Origin: Spirochaetaceae bacterium
Lineage (GTDB): Bacteria; Spirochaetota; Spirochaetia; SZUA-6; Bin103
NCBI GenBank assembly: GCA_028818385.1
Contig: JAPPNY010000226.1
Coordinates: forward strand, 15,162 to 44,914
Length of the DNA stretch: 29,753 nucleotides
Reading direction: 5' to 3'
The notes under the pieces are model-generated. The model was not told the DNA's origin. It worked only from the letters and a program-made list of their open reading frames with translations, and did not search any database. A program made the position numbers and the translations under genes. Positions 7,390 to 14,552 of the stretch are shown here, piece after piece; position 1 is the first letter of the stretch, and each line of letters starts with the position of its first letter.

Positions 7390-9083
7390 ACGGGGACGCC
7401 GCCCGCGGCTGGACGCTGCCGAGCGCCGAGTCCTCCACGGTCCGCGCGCTGGCCGGCCGGCACACCCTGGATCCGCTCCTTGCGGCGGTGCTGGTGCGAC
7501 GCGGCATCACGGCGGCGGCGGATGTGGATGCGTTTCTCGGGCGCGGCCCGCTGCCGTCGGTTCGGATCGACGGCATGCCGGCGGCGGTGGAGCGTATCGG
7601 CCGCTGCGCGGGCCAACAGGTGTTCGTGTACGGCGACCCGGACGTGGACGGCATCGCCGCGACGGCGATCATGGTCGAGCTGCTTCGCCGGGCAGGCGCG
7701 CAGGTGCGATGGCGGATTCCGCCGGGCGGACGCCACGGCGTGCCCGACGGCGGGGTGCGGGAGGCTCTCAACGCCGGTGCGGCGCTCGTGGTCTGCGTGG
7801 ACTGCTCGATCGGGCCGGCAGAGGCTCGGGAAGCGACCCGGAGCGGCATCGACGTGCTCGTCGTCGACCATCACCCGCCGTTCGAGTCGCTGCCGGAGAC
7901 GGCGCTGGTGGTCAATCCCGCGCTCTCGGAACGAAGGGGGTCGGATGTCCTGGCAGCCGGGGCGGTCGCGCTGAAGCTCGCCGAGGCGGTGCGTCAGGCG
8001 CAGGAGAGGGGCGGCGCGGACCCCGTGGCCGCCGCGCAGCTTCCCTATGATCTGGCGATGCTCTCAACGCTCGCCGATCGCATGCCGCTCACCGGCGAGA
8101 GCCGGCGAATCACCGCTCTCGGGCTCGACATGCTGGCTCGATCCGACCGTCCGGGGCTTCTGGAGCTGTGGCTGCGGGTGGGACGCTCCGTGCCGGTGCC
8201 CACCGCCAATCAGGTCAGCCGCACCTTGAATCCCGTGATCGGCTCGGCCGCCCGTTACGGCGAGGGCGATCACGCCGTGCAGTTGCTGGTGAGCCGGGAG
8301 CGGGGCGAGTGCGCGGAGTTGTCGGATCGCATGCAGGAGCTTGATGCGCGCCGCAGGCGAGAGAGCGGGGCTGCCTGGAACCGGCTGCTGCCCGGTGCGC
8401 GCCGACTCGCGCGCGAGCGCCCGGAGGCGTGCTGTCTGGTCGTCGACGACCGGGAACTGGCGCGGGGACTCACCGGACCGCTCGCCTACCGACTGAGCCG
8501 CCTTCTGGACCGGTCGGTGGCGGTCGTCGCCCACGATGACGGCTCCATCTCCGGCTCCATCCGCAGCCCCGACAGTGGCGCGAACGCGCTGCTGCTCCTG
8601 GCCGACGCGGACGGCCTGCTCACTTCGCGCGGCGGCCACCGAAGCGCCGGCGGCTTCATGGCGCCTGCGGAGGCGCTCACCGAGTTGCGCCGGCGCTGGT
8701 CCGGCCCGCGCCCCGGCGCCGCGCGCGGCAGGCGCGACCCGGCGCGGGTGTTGGATGCCGAGGTTCCGGCCCGTGAGTTGACGCCGGCACTGGACCGACT
8801 CGTCGCGGCGGTCGAGCCGACCGGCATCGGCAACGGGCCGCTGGCGCTCAGGACGCGCGGACTCGAGGTGTCGGAGGTAAGCCTGTTCGGCCGTGCCTCC
8901 GAGCACTGCAGGCTGTTGCTGGATGCCGGAGCGTATCGATGGCCGGCGCTGTATTGGGGCGCCGGCCCCCGGGCAGGAGAGTTCGCCACGGGCGACACCG
9001 TGGACGTGGTGTACCGGCTGGAACCGGATTACTCGGACGGCGAACGCCGGCTGCATATGGTTGTGCTCGACCTGTGCCGATGA
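7386..9083 (+). CDS. recJ: RecJ-like single-stranded-DNA 5' exonuclease (DHH/DHHA1 family)
   Basis: A 565-residue protein, probably acting in recombination and base-excision repair. DHH-domain motifs are: motif I GDPDVDG (Asp84, Asp86, Asp88), motif II VDCS (Asp139, where DxG would be more usual), and DHH at 161-163. A DHHA1-type segment follows with SISGSIRS and GGHRSAGG (about 416-423), then a C-terminal OB-like region. RecJ proteins in other bacteria carry HxDxDG in motif I, so this is a somewhat divergent member, and a nanoRNase-like or archaeal-RecJ-like role cannot be excluded. The GTG start at 7386 overlaps the thpR stop. Confidence 0.85.
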   Translation: MNGDAARGWTLPSAESSTVRALAGRHTLDPLLAAVLVRRGITAAADVDAFLGRGPLPSVRIDGMPAAVERIGRCAGQQVFVYGDPDVDGIAATAIMVELLRRAGAQVRWRIPPGGRHGVPDGGVREALNAGAALVVCVDCSIGPAEAREATRSGIDVLVVDHHPPFESLPETALVVNPALSERRGSDVLAAGAVALKLAEAVRQAQERGGADPVAAAQLPYDLAMLSTLADRMPLTGESRRITALGLDMLARSDRPGLLELWLRVGRSVPVPTANQVSRTLNPVIGSAARYGEGDHAVQLLVSRERGECAELSDRMQELDARRRRESGAAWNRLLPGARRLARERPEACCLVVDDRELARGLTGPLAYRLSRLLDRSVAVVAHDDGSISGSIRSPDSGANALLLLADADGLLTSRGGHRSAGGFMAPAEALTELRRRWSGPRPGAARGRRDPARVLDAEVPARELTPALDRLVAAVEPTGIGNGPLALRTRGLEVSEVSLFGRASEHCRLLLDAGAYRWPALYWGAGPRAGEFATGDTVDVVYRLEPDYSDGERRLHMVVLDLCR

Positions 9084-9101
9084 TGAAGGGTGACACGCGG
9101 T

Positions 9102-9129
9102 TTGACACGACTGCGTCTCGCGCTATCAT
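9102..9129 (+). promoter_or_regulatory. Sigma-70 promoter of rpsU
   Basis: TTGACA (9102-9107), a 16-bp spacer and TATCAT (9124-9129). Transcription would start near 9136, leaving a leader of about 50 bases before the rpsU Shine-Dalgarno. It is the best promoter match I see in the window. Confidence 0.75.
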
Positions 9130-9172
9130 GACGGACTGCGGAGTTGTTCGGCGCTGCGCCGGCGGCCCGCGA

Positions 9173-9178
9173 AGGAGG
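9173..9178 (+). promoter_or_regulatory. Shine-Dalgarno that fixes the rpsU start at ATA
   Basis: A perfect AGGAGG followed by 8 bases and then ATA GCG TTC. The spacing is ideal for initiation at 9187 and there is no ATG, GTG or TTG in this frame nearby, upstream or downstream. Confidence 0.85.
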
Positions 9179-9186
9179 ATCGAGTC

Positions 9187-9396
9187 ATAGCGTTCGTACA
9201 AGTCGGTGAAGAGGAGCTACTCGAGAAGGCGCTGAAGCGATTCAAGAGGATCGTCGAGAAGGAAGGGATCGTCCGCGAGTGGAAACGGCGCGAGTACTTC
9301 GAGAAGCCGTCGACCGTTCGCAACAAGCGGCGCAAGGCGATGGAGCGCAAGCGCCTGAAGAAGCTGCGCAAGATCCAGACCCAACAGAAGCGCTGA
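9187..9396 (+). CDS. rpsU: 30S ribosomal protein S21, apparent ATA start
   Basis: A 69-residue basic protein of the small ribosomal subunit. After the start it reads [18 protein letters not shown], then [37 protein letters not shown] and a Lys-rich tail. This is the S21 pattern (ALKRFKR..[19 protein letters not shown]). The gene is easy to miss because the first codon is ATA rather than ATG. A single A/G difference at 9189 would restore ATG, so either AUA initiation is real or this is a base error. It has its own promoter and hairpin terminator and is followed by the initiator tRNA gene. Confidence 0.92.
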   Translation: MAFVQVGEEELLEKALKRFKRIVEKEGIVREWKRREYFEKPSTVRNKRRKAMERKRLKKLRKIQTQQKR

Positions 9397-9408
9397 GCAC
9401 ACCAGGCG

Positions 9409-9438
9409 CGACCGGAGAGCGATCCGCTCGGCCGGTCG
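9409..9438 (+). terminator. Hairpin terminator after rpsU
   Basis: A two-part stem: CGACCGG (9409-9415) pairs with CCGGTCG (9432-9438), and inside it GAGCG pairs with CGCTC around the loop ATC (9417-9429). That is 12 base pairs in total, starting 13 bases after the stop. No U-run follows, which is common in GC-rich genomes. Confidence 0.65.
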
Positions 9439-9458
9439 GTAGCCGTTGCGGCCCCTGC

Positions 9459-9488
9459 TTGACGGGGAGCCGCCAGCCACGGTATTCT
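9459..9488 (+). promoter_or_regulatory. Promoter of the initiator tRNA gene
   Basis: TTGACG (9459-9464), an 18-bp spacer and TATTCT (9483-9488), ending 18 bases before the tRNA 5' end. Confidence 0.65.
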
Positions 9489-9506
9489 AATCGTCAGACA
9501 AGAAGA

Positions 9507-9579
9507 CGCAGGGTAGAGCAGTTGGCAGCTCGTCGGGCTCATAACCCGGAGGTCGCAGGTTCGAATCCTGCCCCTGCTA
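9507..9579 (+). tRNA. Initiator tRNA-Met (CAT)
   Basis: A full cloverleaf. The acceptor is CGCAGGG against CCCTGC, with position 1 (C) unpaired against T72, the hallmark of bacterial initiators (which usually have A72). The D arm is GAGC/GCTC. The anticodon stem ends in GGG/CCC around CTCATAA, the initiator GC pairs. The T arm is GCAGG-TTCGAAT-CCTGC with discriminator A73. CCA is not encoded. The anticodon CAT is at about 9540-9542. Confidence 0.93.
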
Positions 9580-9762
9580 TTTCTCATCGCAGTGCGGTCG
9601 GCCCTGCCAGAATCACCCGGCTGCGTGGCGGCGGGTACCCGACATCACCACGATGCCCCGCTGCCGGCGGTCGCGCGTCGGAACCTGTCGGGAATCGACC
9701 TGCCGGCAGCTGGAGCACATTAACCGGGATCTCGAAGCCCCGGATCTCTGTACGGGAAAAGT

Positions 9763-9834
9763 AGCGGCGAAGGGACTCGAACCCCTGACCCAGCGGATAT
9801 GAGCCGCTTGCTCTACCAACTGAGCTACGCCGCC
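9763..9834 (-). tRNA. tRNA with CAT anticodon, probably elongator tRNA-Met
   Basis: On the minus strand the cloverleaf reads: acceptor GGCGGCG with CGCCGCT (G1.T72 wobble), D arm GCTC/GAGC, anticodon stem AGCGG/CCGCT around CTCATAT, T arm AGGGG-TTCGAGT-CCCTT and A73. The 5' half (GTAGCTCAGTTGGTAGAGC) resembles elongator Met. A lysidine-modified tRNA-Ile2 also has CAT and A73, so identity is not certain. CCA is not encoded. It converges on the initiator tRNA gene with about 180 bases of otherwise featureless sequence between them. Confidence 0.9.
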
Positions 9835-9843
9835 ATGCGCTTG

Positions 9844-9872
9844 AGGTAAGCGCACTCGGGACGCGATGTCAA
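9844..9872 (-). promoter_or_regulatory. Promoter of the minus-strand tRNA
   Basis: Read on the minus strand: TTGACA (9867-9872), a 17-bp spacer and TTACCT (9844-9849), ending 9 bases before the tRNA 5' end. It is divergent from the histidine-kinase-like gene. Confidence 0.6.
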
Positions 9873-9954
9873 GCTCAGGTCCAATCGCCCGCGGCGTGTG
9901 TCCCGCGCCGGCGCGTCGCGCCGCCGGCGGAAACACGCACCGGGCCGTACCGAC

Positions 9955-11742
9955 ATGAAAGCTGTCGCCTTGAGCGAAGTGTCCGGCAGGGAGCGGCGCC
10001 GGCAGCAGCGGCTGATGATCATCGGGACGCTGGCGGCGGCGGTATGCGTCTTCTACGTGGTACGCCTGATCGGCGGCGTCGAGCCGGTGGTCCGCCTCGG
10101 TGGTGCGGTCGCCGGCGTCCCGGTCCGCCCGCTCGATCGCGTGCTCATCCCGGTCGTGTCAGCCGGAATGCTGGCCGCCGGCTACTTCCTGGCCGGTGGC
10201 GTCTCCTACCGGTCGGCATGCCGGATGGCGTCGCTGGCGGCCTTCACGCACGCGGTCACGGTTGCCACCCGCCCGTTTTCATCCGAGTCCGTGCTCACTC
10301 ACCTGCTGGCGCAGACGGGAACGCTCACTCCGTGGCTCCTGGCCATGGCGGTCCTGGCGATGCCGCAGAGCCGCCTGTCGCGGCGCCTCCGGATCCTCAC
10401 CGTCGCGGGCGGGCTGGTTTTTCCCGCGTTGACAGCGGTGTTCCACGTCGCGTCGTTCTCGGCGGCGGCCGGGGGAGACCCCGGCTGGCTGGCGCGTCAC
10501 GAGCTCGCGGGCACCGTGGCCGACGTGGGTACGGCGGTCGCGCTGGTGATCACCCTGGGCCTGCTGATCAGGGCGTACCGCCGCGCGCGGAGACCTCATA
10601 CGCGGGAACCCGTCCTGTGGACGATCGGCGGCATGCTGGTGTCGCTGCCCGCGTACCTGCTGCTGCGCCTTCCGGGTGACGTTGCGGAGAGCGTCGTCCC
10701 CGTACCCGCCGGTGCGATCGCGGATCTGCTGCTGCTGCCGCTGCCGGCGTTTTTCCTGGTCGGTACCCGGCACATCCCCGGCGTCGACCAGCGCCGCGGG
10801 ATCAACCGTTTCTGGGCGACGGCGATCGTCCTGGCGCTCCTGCTGCTGGTCGTCGCGGTCGCTGGCGACTACCCGCAGCGGCAGATCGAGGCCAGCTACG
10901 GGTTGCGCGACCAGGTCGCCGCGTTCCTGGTGCTCAGCCCGCTGTTCGTGGCGTTGCTCGCGCTCCATGCCGCTCTGGTGCGCGCGTTCGACCGAACGGG
11001 CGGCGCGGCGCCCGCGCAGGCATCGGGGCGTGGCGGCGGGGGCGGCCCGCGCGGGGTGCGCGATCTGCGCGTGCTGACGCGCGCGCTGCACAAGTCGCTC
11101 GGCGGCTCCATGACCGCGACCGCGGGCGTCCTGGATGCTCTGGAGGCCGAGCTGGAGGCCGAGCGCGACGGGTCCCGATCGACGGCCGCCGCTCCGCTGC
11201 GGTTGCCGGGCGGCGCGCTCGAAAGCATCCGCCGGTTCCGCGAAACGACGCAGACGGTGCTCGCCGCGCTGCGGCGGCTCGATGAGGGCACCCGGGCCGG
11301 GGGCGCGGTCGTCGCCGTGCAGGTTTCCGATCTGTTCGCGGCGGCGTACCGGCGCGCCGGGCGGCGCAGCCACCTGCGGGTGGAGCTGACCGACGGGGGC
11401 GAGCTGGTCGTGGCCTGCGATCCCGGCGAGCTGTCGCGGGCACTGGCCGAGTTACTGGTGAACGCGGAGGAGGCGGGCGTTCGTGCCCGCTCGCGGATTA
11501 TCATGAGCGCCCGTGAACGGGGGAACGACATCGTGATCGAGATCCAGGATTCAGGCGCCCGCCCGCTCGGACCGGGACGCTCGCGCGTGTTCGATCCGTT
11601 CTACTCCACCAAGCCCCGTCACGACGGATTGGGCCTCTACATCAGCCGGGCACTGATCGAGCACAATGGCGGCTCGCTGGTGCTGGAGCGGGGAACGGAC
11701 GGCACGTGCGCGGTCGTGACTCTGCAGGCGGCGGGTGCGTGA
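9955..11742 (+). CDS. Multi-spanning membrane sensor histidine-kinase-like protein
   Basis: A 595-residue protein from ATG 9955; a GTG at 9898 is possible but adds only a basic tail. The first about 345 residues hold eight to ten hydrophobic helices (clear ones near 20-39, 63-82, 147-168, 190-208, 245-265, 286-304 and 320-343). A Gly-rich linker leads to a helical region and a C-terminal HATPase domain: N box ELLVNAEEAG, DSG at the G1 position, FDPFYSTK as the F box and GLGLYISRALIEHNGG as the G2 box. The G1 box lacks the second glycine of DxGxG, and no classical H-box is obvious; HKSLGG in the linker helix is the only candidate His. No response regulator lies nearby. The 3' end overlaps rnhA by GTGA. 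Confidence 0.8.
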   Translation: MKAVALSEVSGRERRRQQRLMIIGTLAAAVCVFYVVRLIGGVEPVVRLGGAVAGVPVRPLDRVLIPVVSAGMLAAGYFLAGGVSYRSACRMASLAAFTHAVTVATRPFSSESVLTHLLAQTGTLTPWLLAMAVLAMPQSRLSRRLRILTVAGGLVFPALTAVFHVASFSAAAGGDPGWLARHELAGTVADVGTAVALVITLGLLIRAYRRARRPHTREPVLWTIGGMLVSLPAYLLLRLPGDVAESVVPVPAGAIADLLLLPLPAFFLVGTRHIPGVDQRRGINRFWATAIVLALLLLVVAVAGDYPQRQIEASYGLRDQVAAFLVLSPLFVALLALHAALVRAFDRTGGAAPAQASGRGGGGGPRGVRDLRVLTRALHKSLGGSMTATAGVLDALEAELEAERDGSRSTAAAPLRLPGGALESIRRFRETTQTVLAALRRLDEGTRAGGAVVAVQVSDLFAAAYRRAGRRSHLRVELTDGGELVVACDPGELSRALAELLVNAEEAGVRARSRIIMSARERGNDIVIEIQDSGARPLGPGRSRVFDPFYSTKPRHDGLGLYISRALIEHNGGSLVLERGTDGTCAVVTLQAAGA

Positions 11743-12197
11743 CCATCCACACAGACGGCGGCTGCCTCGGGAATCCGGGTCCCGGCGCCTGGGCCTACGT
11801 GGCCGAGACGGCGGACGGGCAGGCGCGCGACACGGGCTATTCGGCCGACACGACGAACAACCGCATGGAGTTGCAGGCCGTGATCGAAGCGCTGCGGCTG
11901 GCGCGGGAGCGGGCCGACGGCAACGTGACGGTGGTCACCGACTCGCGCTACGTCGAGGGCGGCATCAGCGAGTGGATCGCTCGCTGGGAAGCGAACGGCT
12001 GGAGGACCAAGGCGCGGTCTCCGGTCAAGAACCGTGAGCTCTGGCAGGAGCTGCAGGCGCTGAAGCGGGCGCTGGAGGGGCGCGGCCTTCGGGTCGCGTT
12101 CCGGCGCGTGCGCGGCCACGCCGGCGTCGAGCTCAACGAAGCGTGCGACCGGCTGGTCCAGGAGACGATCGCCGCCGGCCGCAGGGGGCGACGCTGA
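11739..12197 (+). CDS. rnhA: Ribonuclease HI
   Basis: A 152-residue cytoplasmic enzyme that degrades RNA in RNA-DNA hybrids. All catalytic residues are in place: Asp6 (TDGG), Glu44 (RMELQAV), Asp68 (VTDSRYV), His127 (RGHAG) and Asp137 (NEACDRL). The basic handle region (WRTKARSPVKNRELW) is present too. I chose GTG 11739, which gives MTIHTDGG at the first strand and overlaps the kinase stop by four bases; the 5' extension to 11706 is not RNase H-like. A hairpin separates it from comM. A decayed copy of its 3' third is at the right end of the window. Confidence 0.93.
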   Translation: MTIHTDGGCLGNPGPGAWAYVAETADGQARDTGYSADTTNNRMELQAVIEALRLARERADGNVTVVTDSRYVEGGISEWIARWEANGWRTKARSPVKNRELWQELQALKRALEGRGLRVAFRRVRGHAGVELNEACDRLVQETIAAGRRGRR

Positions 12198-12229
12198 ACC
12201 AAAGCGGCTAAAGCGCCACCGAACACGGA

Positions 12230-12281
12230 TCGCTCTCCTCCATGACGGAAGCCGCGCGAAGCGGCGCCCGGAGGAGAGCGA
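12230..12281 (+). promoter_or_regulatory. rnhA-comM hairpin that buries the comM ribosome-binding site
   Basis: A perfect 12-bp inverted repeat: TCGCTCTCCTCC (12230-12241) and GGAGGAGAGCGA (12270-12281). Inside it, GCCGC (12251-12255) and GCGGC (12261-12265) form a second stem around GCGAA. The right arm contains the comM Shine-Dalgarno (GGAGGAG, 8 bases before the ATG at 12285), so folding would hide it. It could also act as the rnhA terminator, but there is no U-run. A matching fold exists in the decayed copy at 28915-28969. Confidence 0.75.
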
Positions 12282-12284
12282 CAG

Positions 12285-13841
12285 ATGTTGGCGCGTGTGG
12301 CCTGCCACGCCCCGATCGGCGTGGACGGCGTTCTGGTGGCCGCGGAGGTGGACATCCGGCGCGGGATGCCGGTGGTGGACATCGTCGGTCTGCCCGGCGG
12401 TGCGGTGCGCGAAGCACGCGACCGCATCCGCGTCGCGATCCGCAACAGCGGCCTGTCGTTTCCGGACGACCGCATCCTGATCAACCTTTCGCCGGCCGCG
12501 GTCCCCAAGTCGGGCTCCGCCTTCGACCTGCCGCTGGCGCTGGGCGTGATCGCCGCCTCGAGTCAGGTCCCCTGGGACGATGAGGTGGGGATCATGGTGC
12601 TCGGCGAGCTGACCCTGCGCGGCGACGTCCGCCCCGTGCACGGCGTGCTGGCCGCGGTCGGCACCGGGCTGGAGCGCGGCATCGAACGCTTCGTGGTGCC
12701 GCGCAGCAACCTGTCGGAGGCGCAGGCGCTGGGCCGAGGGGCGATCGTGGGCGTCGATTCGCTCGCCGAAGCGGTCAAGACGCTCCGCGAGGCGCGCCCG
12801 GAGACATGGCTTGCTGCACGGCGACGACGCAGCGCCGCCTTGGCCGACTCACCTGCCGGCGTAGCGGCTGACGGGGACTTCGCCGACCTGCGCGGCCAGG
12901 ATCGGCTGAAGCGGGCGCTGGAGATCGCCGCGGCCGGGCGCCACCACGCGCTGCTGTTCGGCCCGCCGGGCAGTGGCAAGACCATGGCGGCCCGGCGCCT
13001 GCCGGGCATCCTGCCGCCGCTGACCGGCCGGCAGGCGCTGGAGGTGACGCGCGTGCATTCGGTGGCCGGTACCTTGGGCGCGGGCGCGTCGCTGATCACG
13101 CGGCCGCCGTTCCGCACGCCGCACCACAGCGCGTCGCTGGAAGGGCTGATCGGCGGTGGCCGCATGCAGCGCCCGGGGGAAGCGTCGCTGGCCCACGGCG
13201 GGGTCCTGTTCCTGGACGAGACGCCGGAGTTCCGCACGGCGCTGCTGCAGGCACTCCGGGAGCCGCTGGAGTCGCGCGAGGTGACCGTGGTGCGGGCCGG
13301 CTACTCGGTGCGCTACCCGGCCGGCTTCCAGCTCATCTGCGCCGCCAACCCCTGCCCGTGCGGGAACCTGGGCCGGGACGCCGCGGTCTGCCTGTGCTCG
13401 CCGGCCGACGTGCACCGCTACTGGCGCCGGCTCGGCGGGGCGCTGCTCGACCGGATCGACGTGCGCGTGCCGGTGTCGCCGCCGCGCTCGGCGGACCTGC
13501 AGGCGCCGGCGCCGGAGGGCAGCGCGCAGATCGCGTCGCGCGTCGCAGAGGCGGTGGAGCGCCAGCGGCACCGCTCTCGCGGCATGGGCTGGGAGCGCAA
13601 CGCCGAACTGCCGGCCGGGGCGGTGGAGGTCCATTGCCCGCTCGACACGGCCGGCCGCGCCGCGCTGCGCGAGGCGGTGGACAAGCTCGGCCTGTCCGCC
13701 CGCGCCTACCACGCGATCACGCGGGTAGCGCGTACCATCGCCGACCTGGAGCGCTCGGACGGCGTCACCGTCGACCACCTGCTGGAGGCCGTCCAGCACC
13801 GCCGCTACGGCGACGGCGACCTGTGCTGGATCACGCTGTGA
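12285..13841 (+). CDS. comM: YifB/ComM-family Mg-chelatase-like AAA+ ATPase
   Basis: A 518-residue, full-length ComM. The family includes the hexameric helicase that promotes branch migration during natural transformation. Order: an N-terminal Lon-protease-like domain (about 1-170: GVDGVLVAAEVDIRRGMP, VGLPGGAVREARDRI and LPLALGVIAA), a linker, the AAA+ Mg-chelatase module with Walker A GPPGSGKT (about 226-233), the HHSAS segment, Walker B GGVLFLDE (about 305-312), a Cys-rich loop CAANPCPCG...CLC (about 352-370) and the C-terminal helical domain ending in ARTIADLERSDGV. The start is ATG 12285 after a strong GGAGGAG. The cluster kinase-like/rnhA/comM runs in one direction. A decayed partial copy is at the right end. 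Confidence 0.94.
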   Translation: MLARVACHAPIGVDGVLVAAEVDIRRGMPVVDIVGLPGGAVREARDRIRVAIRNSGLSFPDDRILINLSPAAVPKSGSAFDLPLALGVIAASSQVPWDDEVGIMVLGELTLRGDVRPVHGVLAAVGTGLERGIERFVVPRSNLSEAQALGRGAIVGVDSLAEAVKTLREARPETWLAARRRRSAALADSPAGVAADGDFADLRGQDRLKRALEIAAAGRHHALLFGPPGSGKTMAARRLPGILPPLTGRQALEVTRVHSVAGTLGAGASLITRPPFRTPHHSASLEGLIGGGRMQRPGEASLAHGGVLFLDETPEFRTALLQALREPLESREVTVVRAGYSVRYPAGFQLICAANPCPCGNLGRDAAVCLCSPADVHRYWRRLGGALLDRIDVRVPVSPPRSADLQAPAPEGSAQIASRVAEAVERQRHRSRGMGWERNAELPAGAVEVHCPLDTAGRAALREAVDKLGLSARAYHAITRVARTIADLERSDGVTVDHLLEAVQHRRYGDGDLCWITL

Positions 13842-13937
13842 CATCCCATGGGCCGCTTGGGTAAATTGATGGAGCAACTTCGGCGTACTGCCTCCGTCCT
13901 GACCCTCGTCCGGGTTCGTCCTACGTTCCTGTAGTTC

Positions 13938-14216
13938 GTGTCCTTCAACTGGAACGACGCGAAAAACGCCCAGTTGAAGGAAGTGCGGGGCATCTCGTTC
14001 GAGGAGATCGTAGCGAGCATCGATGGAGGGGGATTGGTGGCTGTACTGAAGCATCCGGACCCAAGTCGTTTCCCCAGCCAGGTGCTCTACCTCGTGCAGC
14101 ACAACGATTACATTTACGTCGTCCCCGCGATCATCGATGATAGTGATGGCACGGTGTTTTTCAAGACAGCGTATCCGAGTCGCAAGTACACGCAGAGACA
14201 TCTGCGGAAGGCATAG
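13938..14216 (+). CDS. BrnT-like toxin of a type II toxin-antitoxin pair
   Basis: A 92-residue protein starting at GTG: SFNWNDAKNAQLKEVRGISF, then EEIVASI, a middle with HPDPSRFP, and a C-terminus of VYVVPAI..TVFFKTAYPSRKYT. The F-x-W-x-x-x-K-N pattern, the RGISFEE helix and the K(T/A)xxPSRK end match BrnT-like RNase toxins. Such toxins cleave RNA in the cytoplasm and are neutralised by the downstream partner. G+C drops clearly here compared with comM, which suggests recent acquisition. The toxin frame is intact. The 96-base gap after comM has no clear promoter. Confidence 0.7.
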   Translation: MSFNWNDAKNAQLKEVRGISFEEIVASIDGGGLVAVLKHPDPSRFPSQVLYLVQHNDYIYVVPAIIDDSDGTVFFKTAYPSRKYTQRHLRKA

Positions 14217-14221
14217 AGTTG

Positions 14222-14479
14222 ATGCAGAAAGCTGAGGAACGACAATTCGAGTATCTCGACGAAGACGAGCGTGATCTCATTGAGTCTGTGGAGAACGACG
14301 AGTGGATACCTGTAGAAGATGTCGAAACCGCCAAGATGAGGGCCCGACAGAGCGCGAGGAAGACGTTGCAACGAGCCGAGAGGTCCAGGCAACAGGTAGA
14401 TCCGGACGAGTCGTCCAATGAAGGCGAATCGAGTCGCCCTGTGTCCGTCCGCCACTCGCAGCGAGATGCAGTTCGGTAA
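14222..14479 (+). CDS. Antitoxin partner, probably with a damaged C-terminal half
   Basis: Six bases after the toxin stop. The first about 55 residues match the N-terminus of CopG-like antitoxins paired with this toxin group: FEYLDEDERDLIESVENDEW, IPVEDVETAK, then ARQSARKTLQRAER. In intact relatives the next part is an RINIRLSxxDL strand-helix and a YQTLIxSxxHxxxxGxL end. Here the frame instead runs through polar, Ser/Glu-rich sequence to TAA at 14477. Beyond that stop, in the same frame (from 14489), it reads QQMIIATAVTHRLSGL, which resembles the missing end. In between, the +2 frame reads MKANRVAL (from about 14418). Two compensating indels plus a stop would explain this. Whether the shortened product still neutralises the toxin is unknown. 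Confidence 0.6.
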   Translation: MQKAEERQFEYLDEDERDLIESVENDEWIPVEDVETAKMRARQSARKTLQRAERSRQQVDPDESSNEGESSRPVSVRHSQRDAVR

Positions 14480-14552
14480 TGCAGCATCCAACAGATGATT
14501 ATCGCGACGGCCGTGACGCATCGACTCTCGGGATTGTGCGGGCGGAAGCGGG

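Noticed and set aside
9126..9587. Minus-strand frame with NSRGRIRTCDLRV at its start
   Set aside because: This is the familiar false translation of a tRNA gene and of antisense rpsU; the region holds rpsU and the initiator tRNA.
9613..9936. Minus-strand frame with GGVAQLVEQ and VRGSSP
   Set aside because: Again the typical false translation of a tRNA; it coincides with the minus-strand CAT tRNA.
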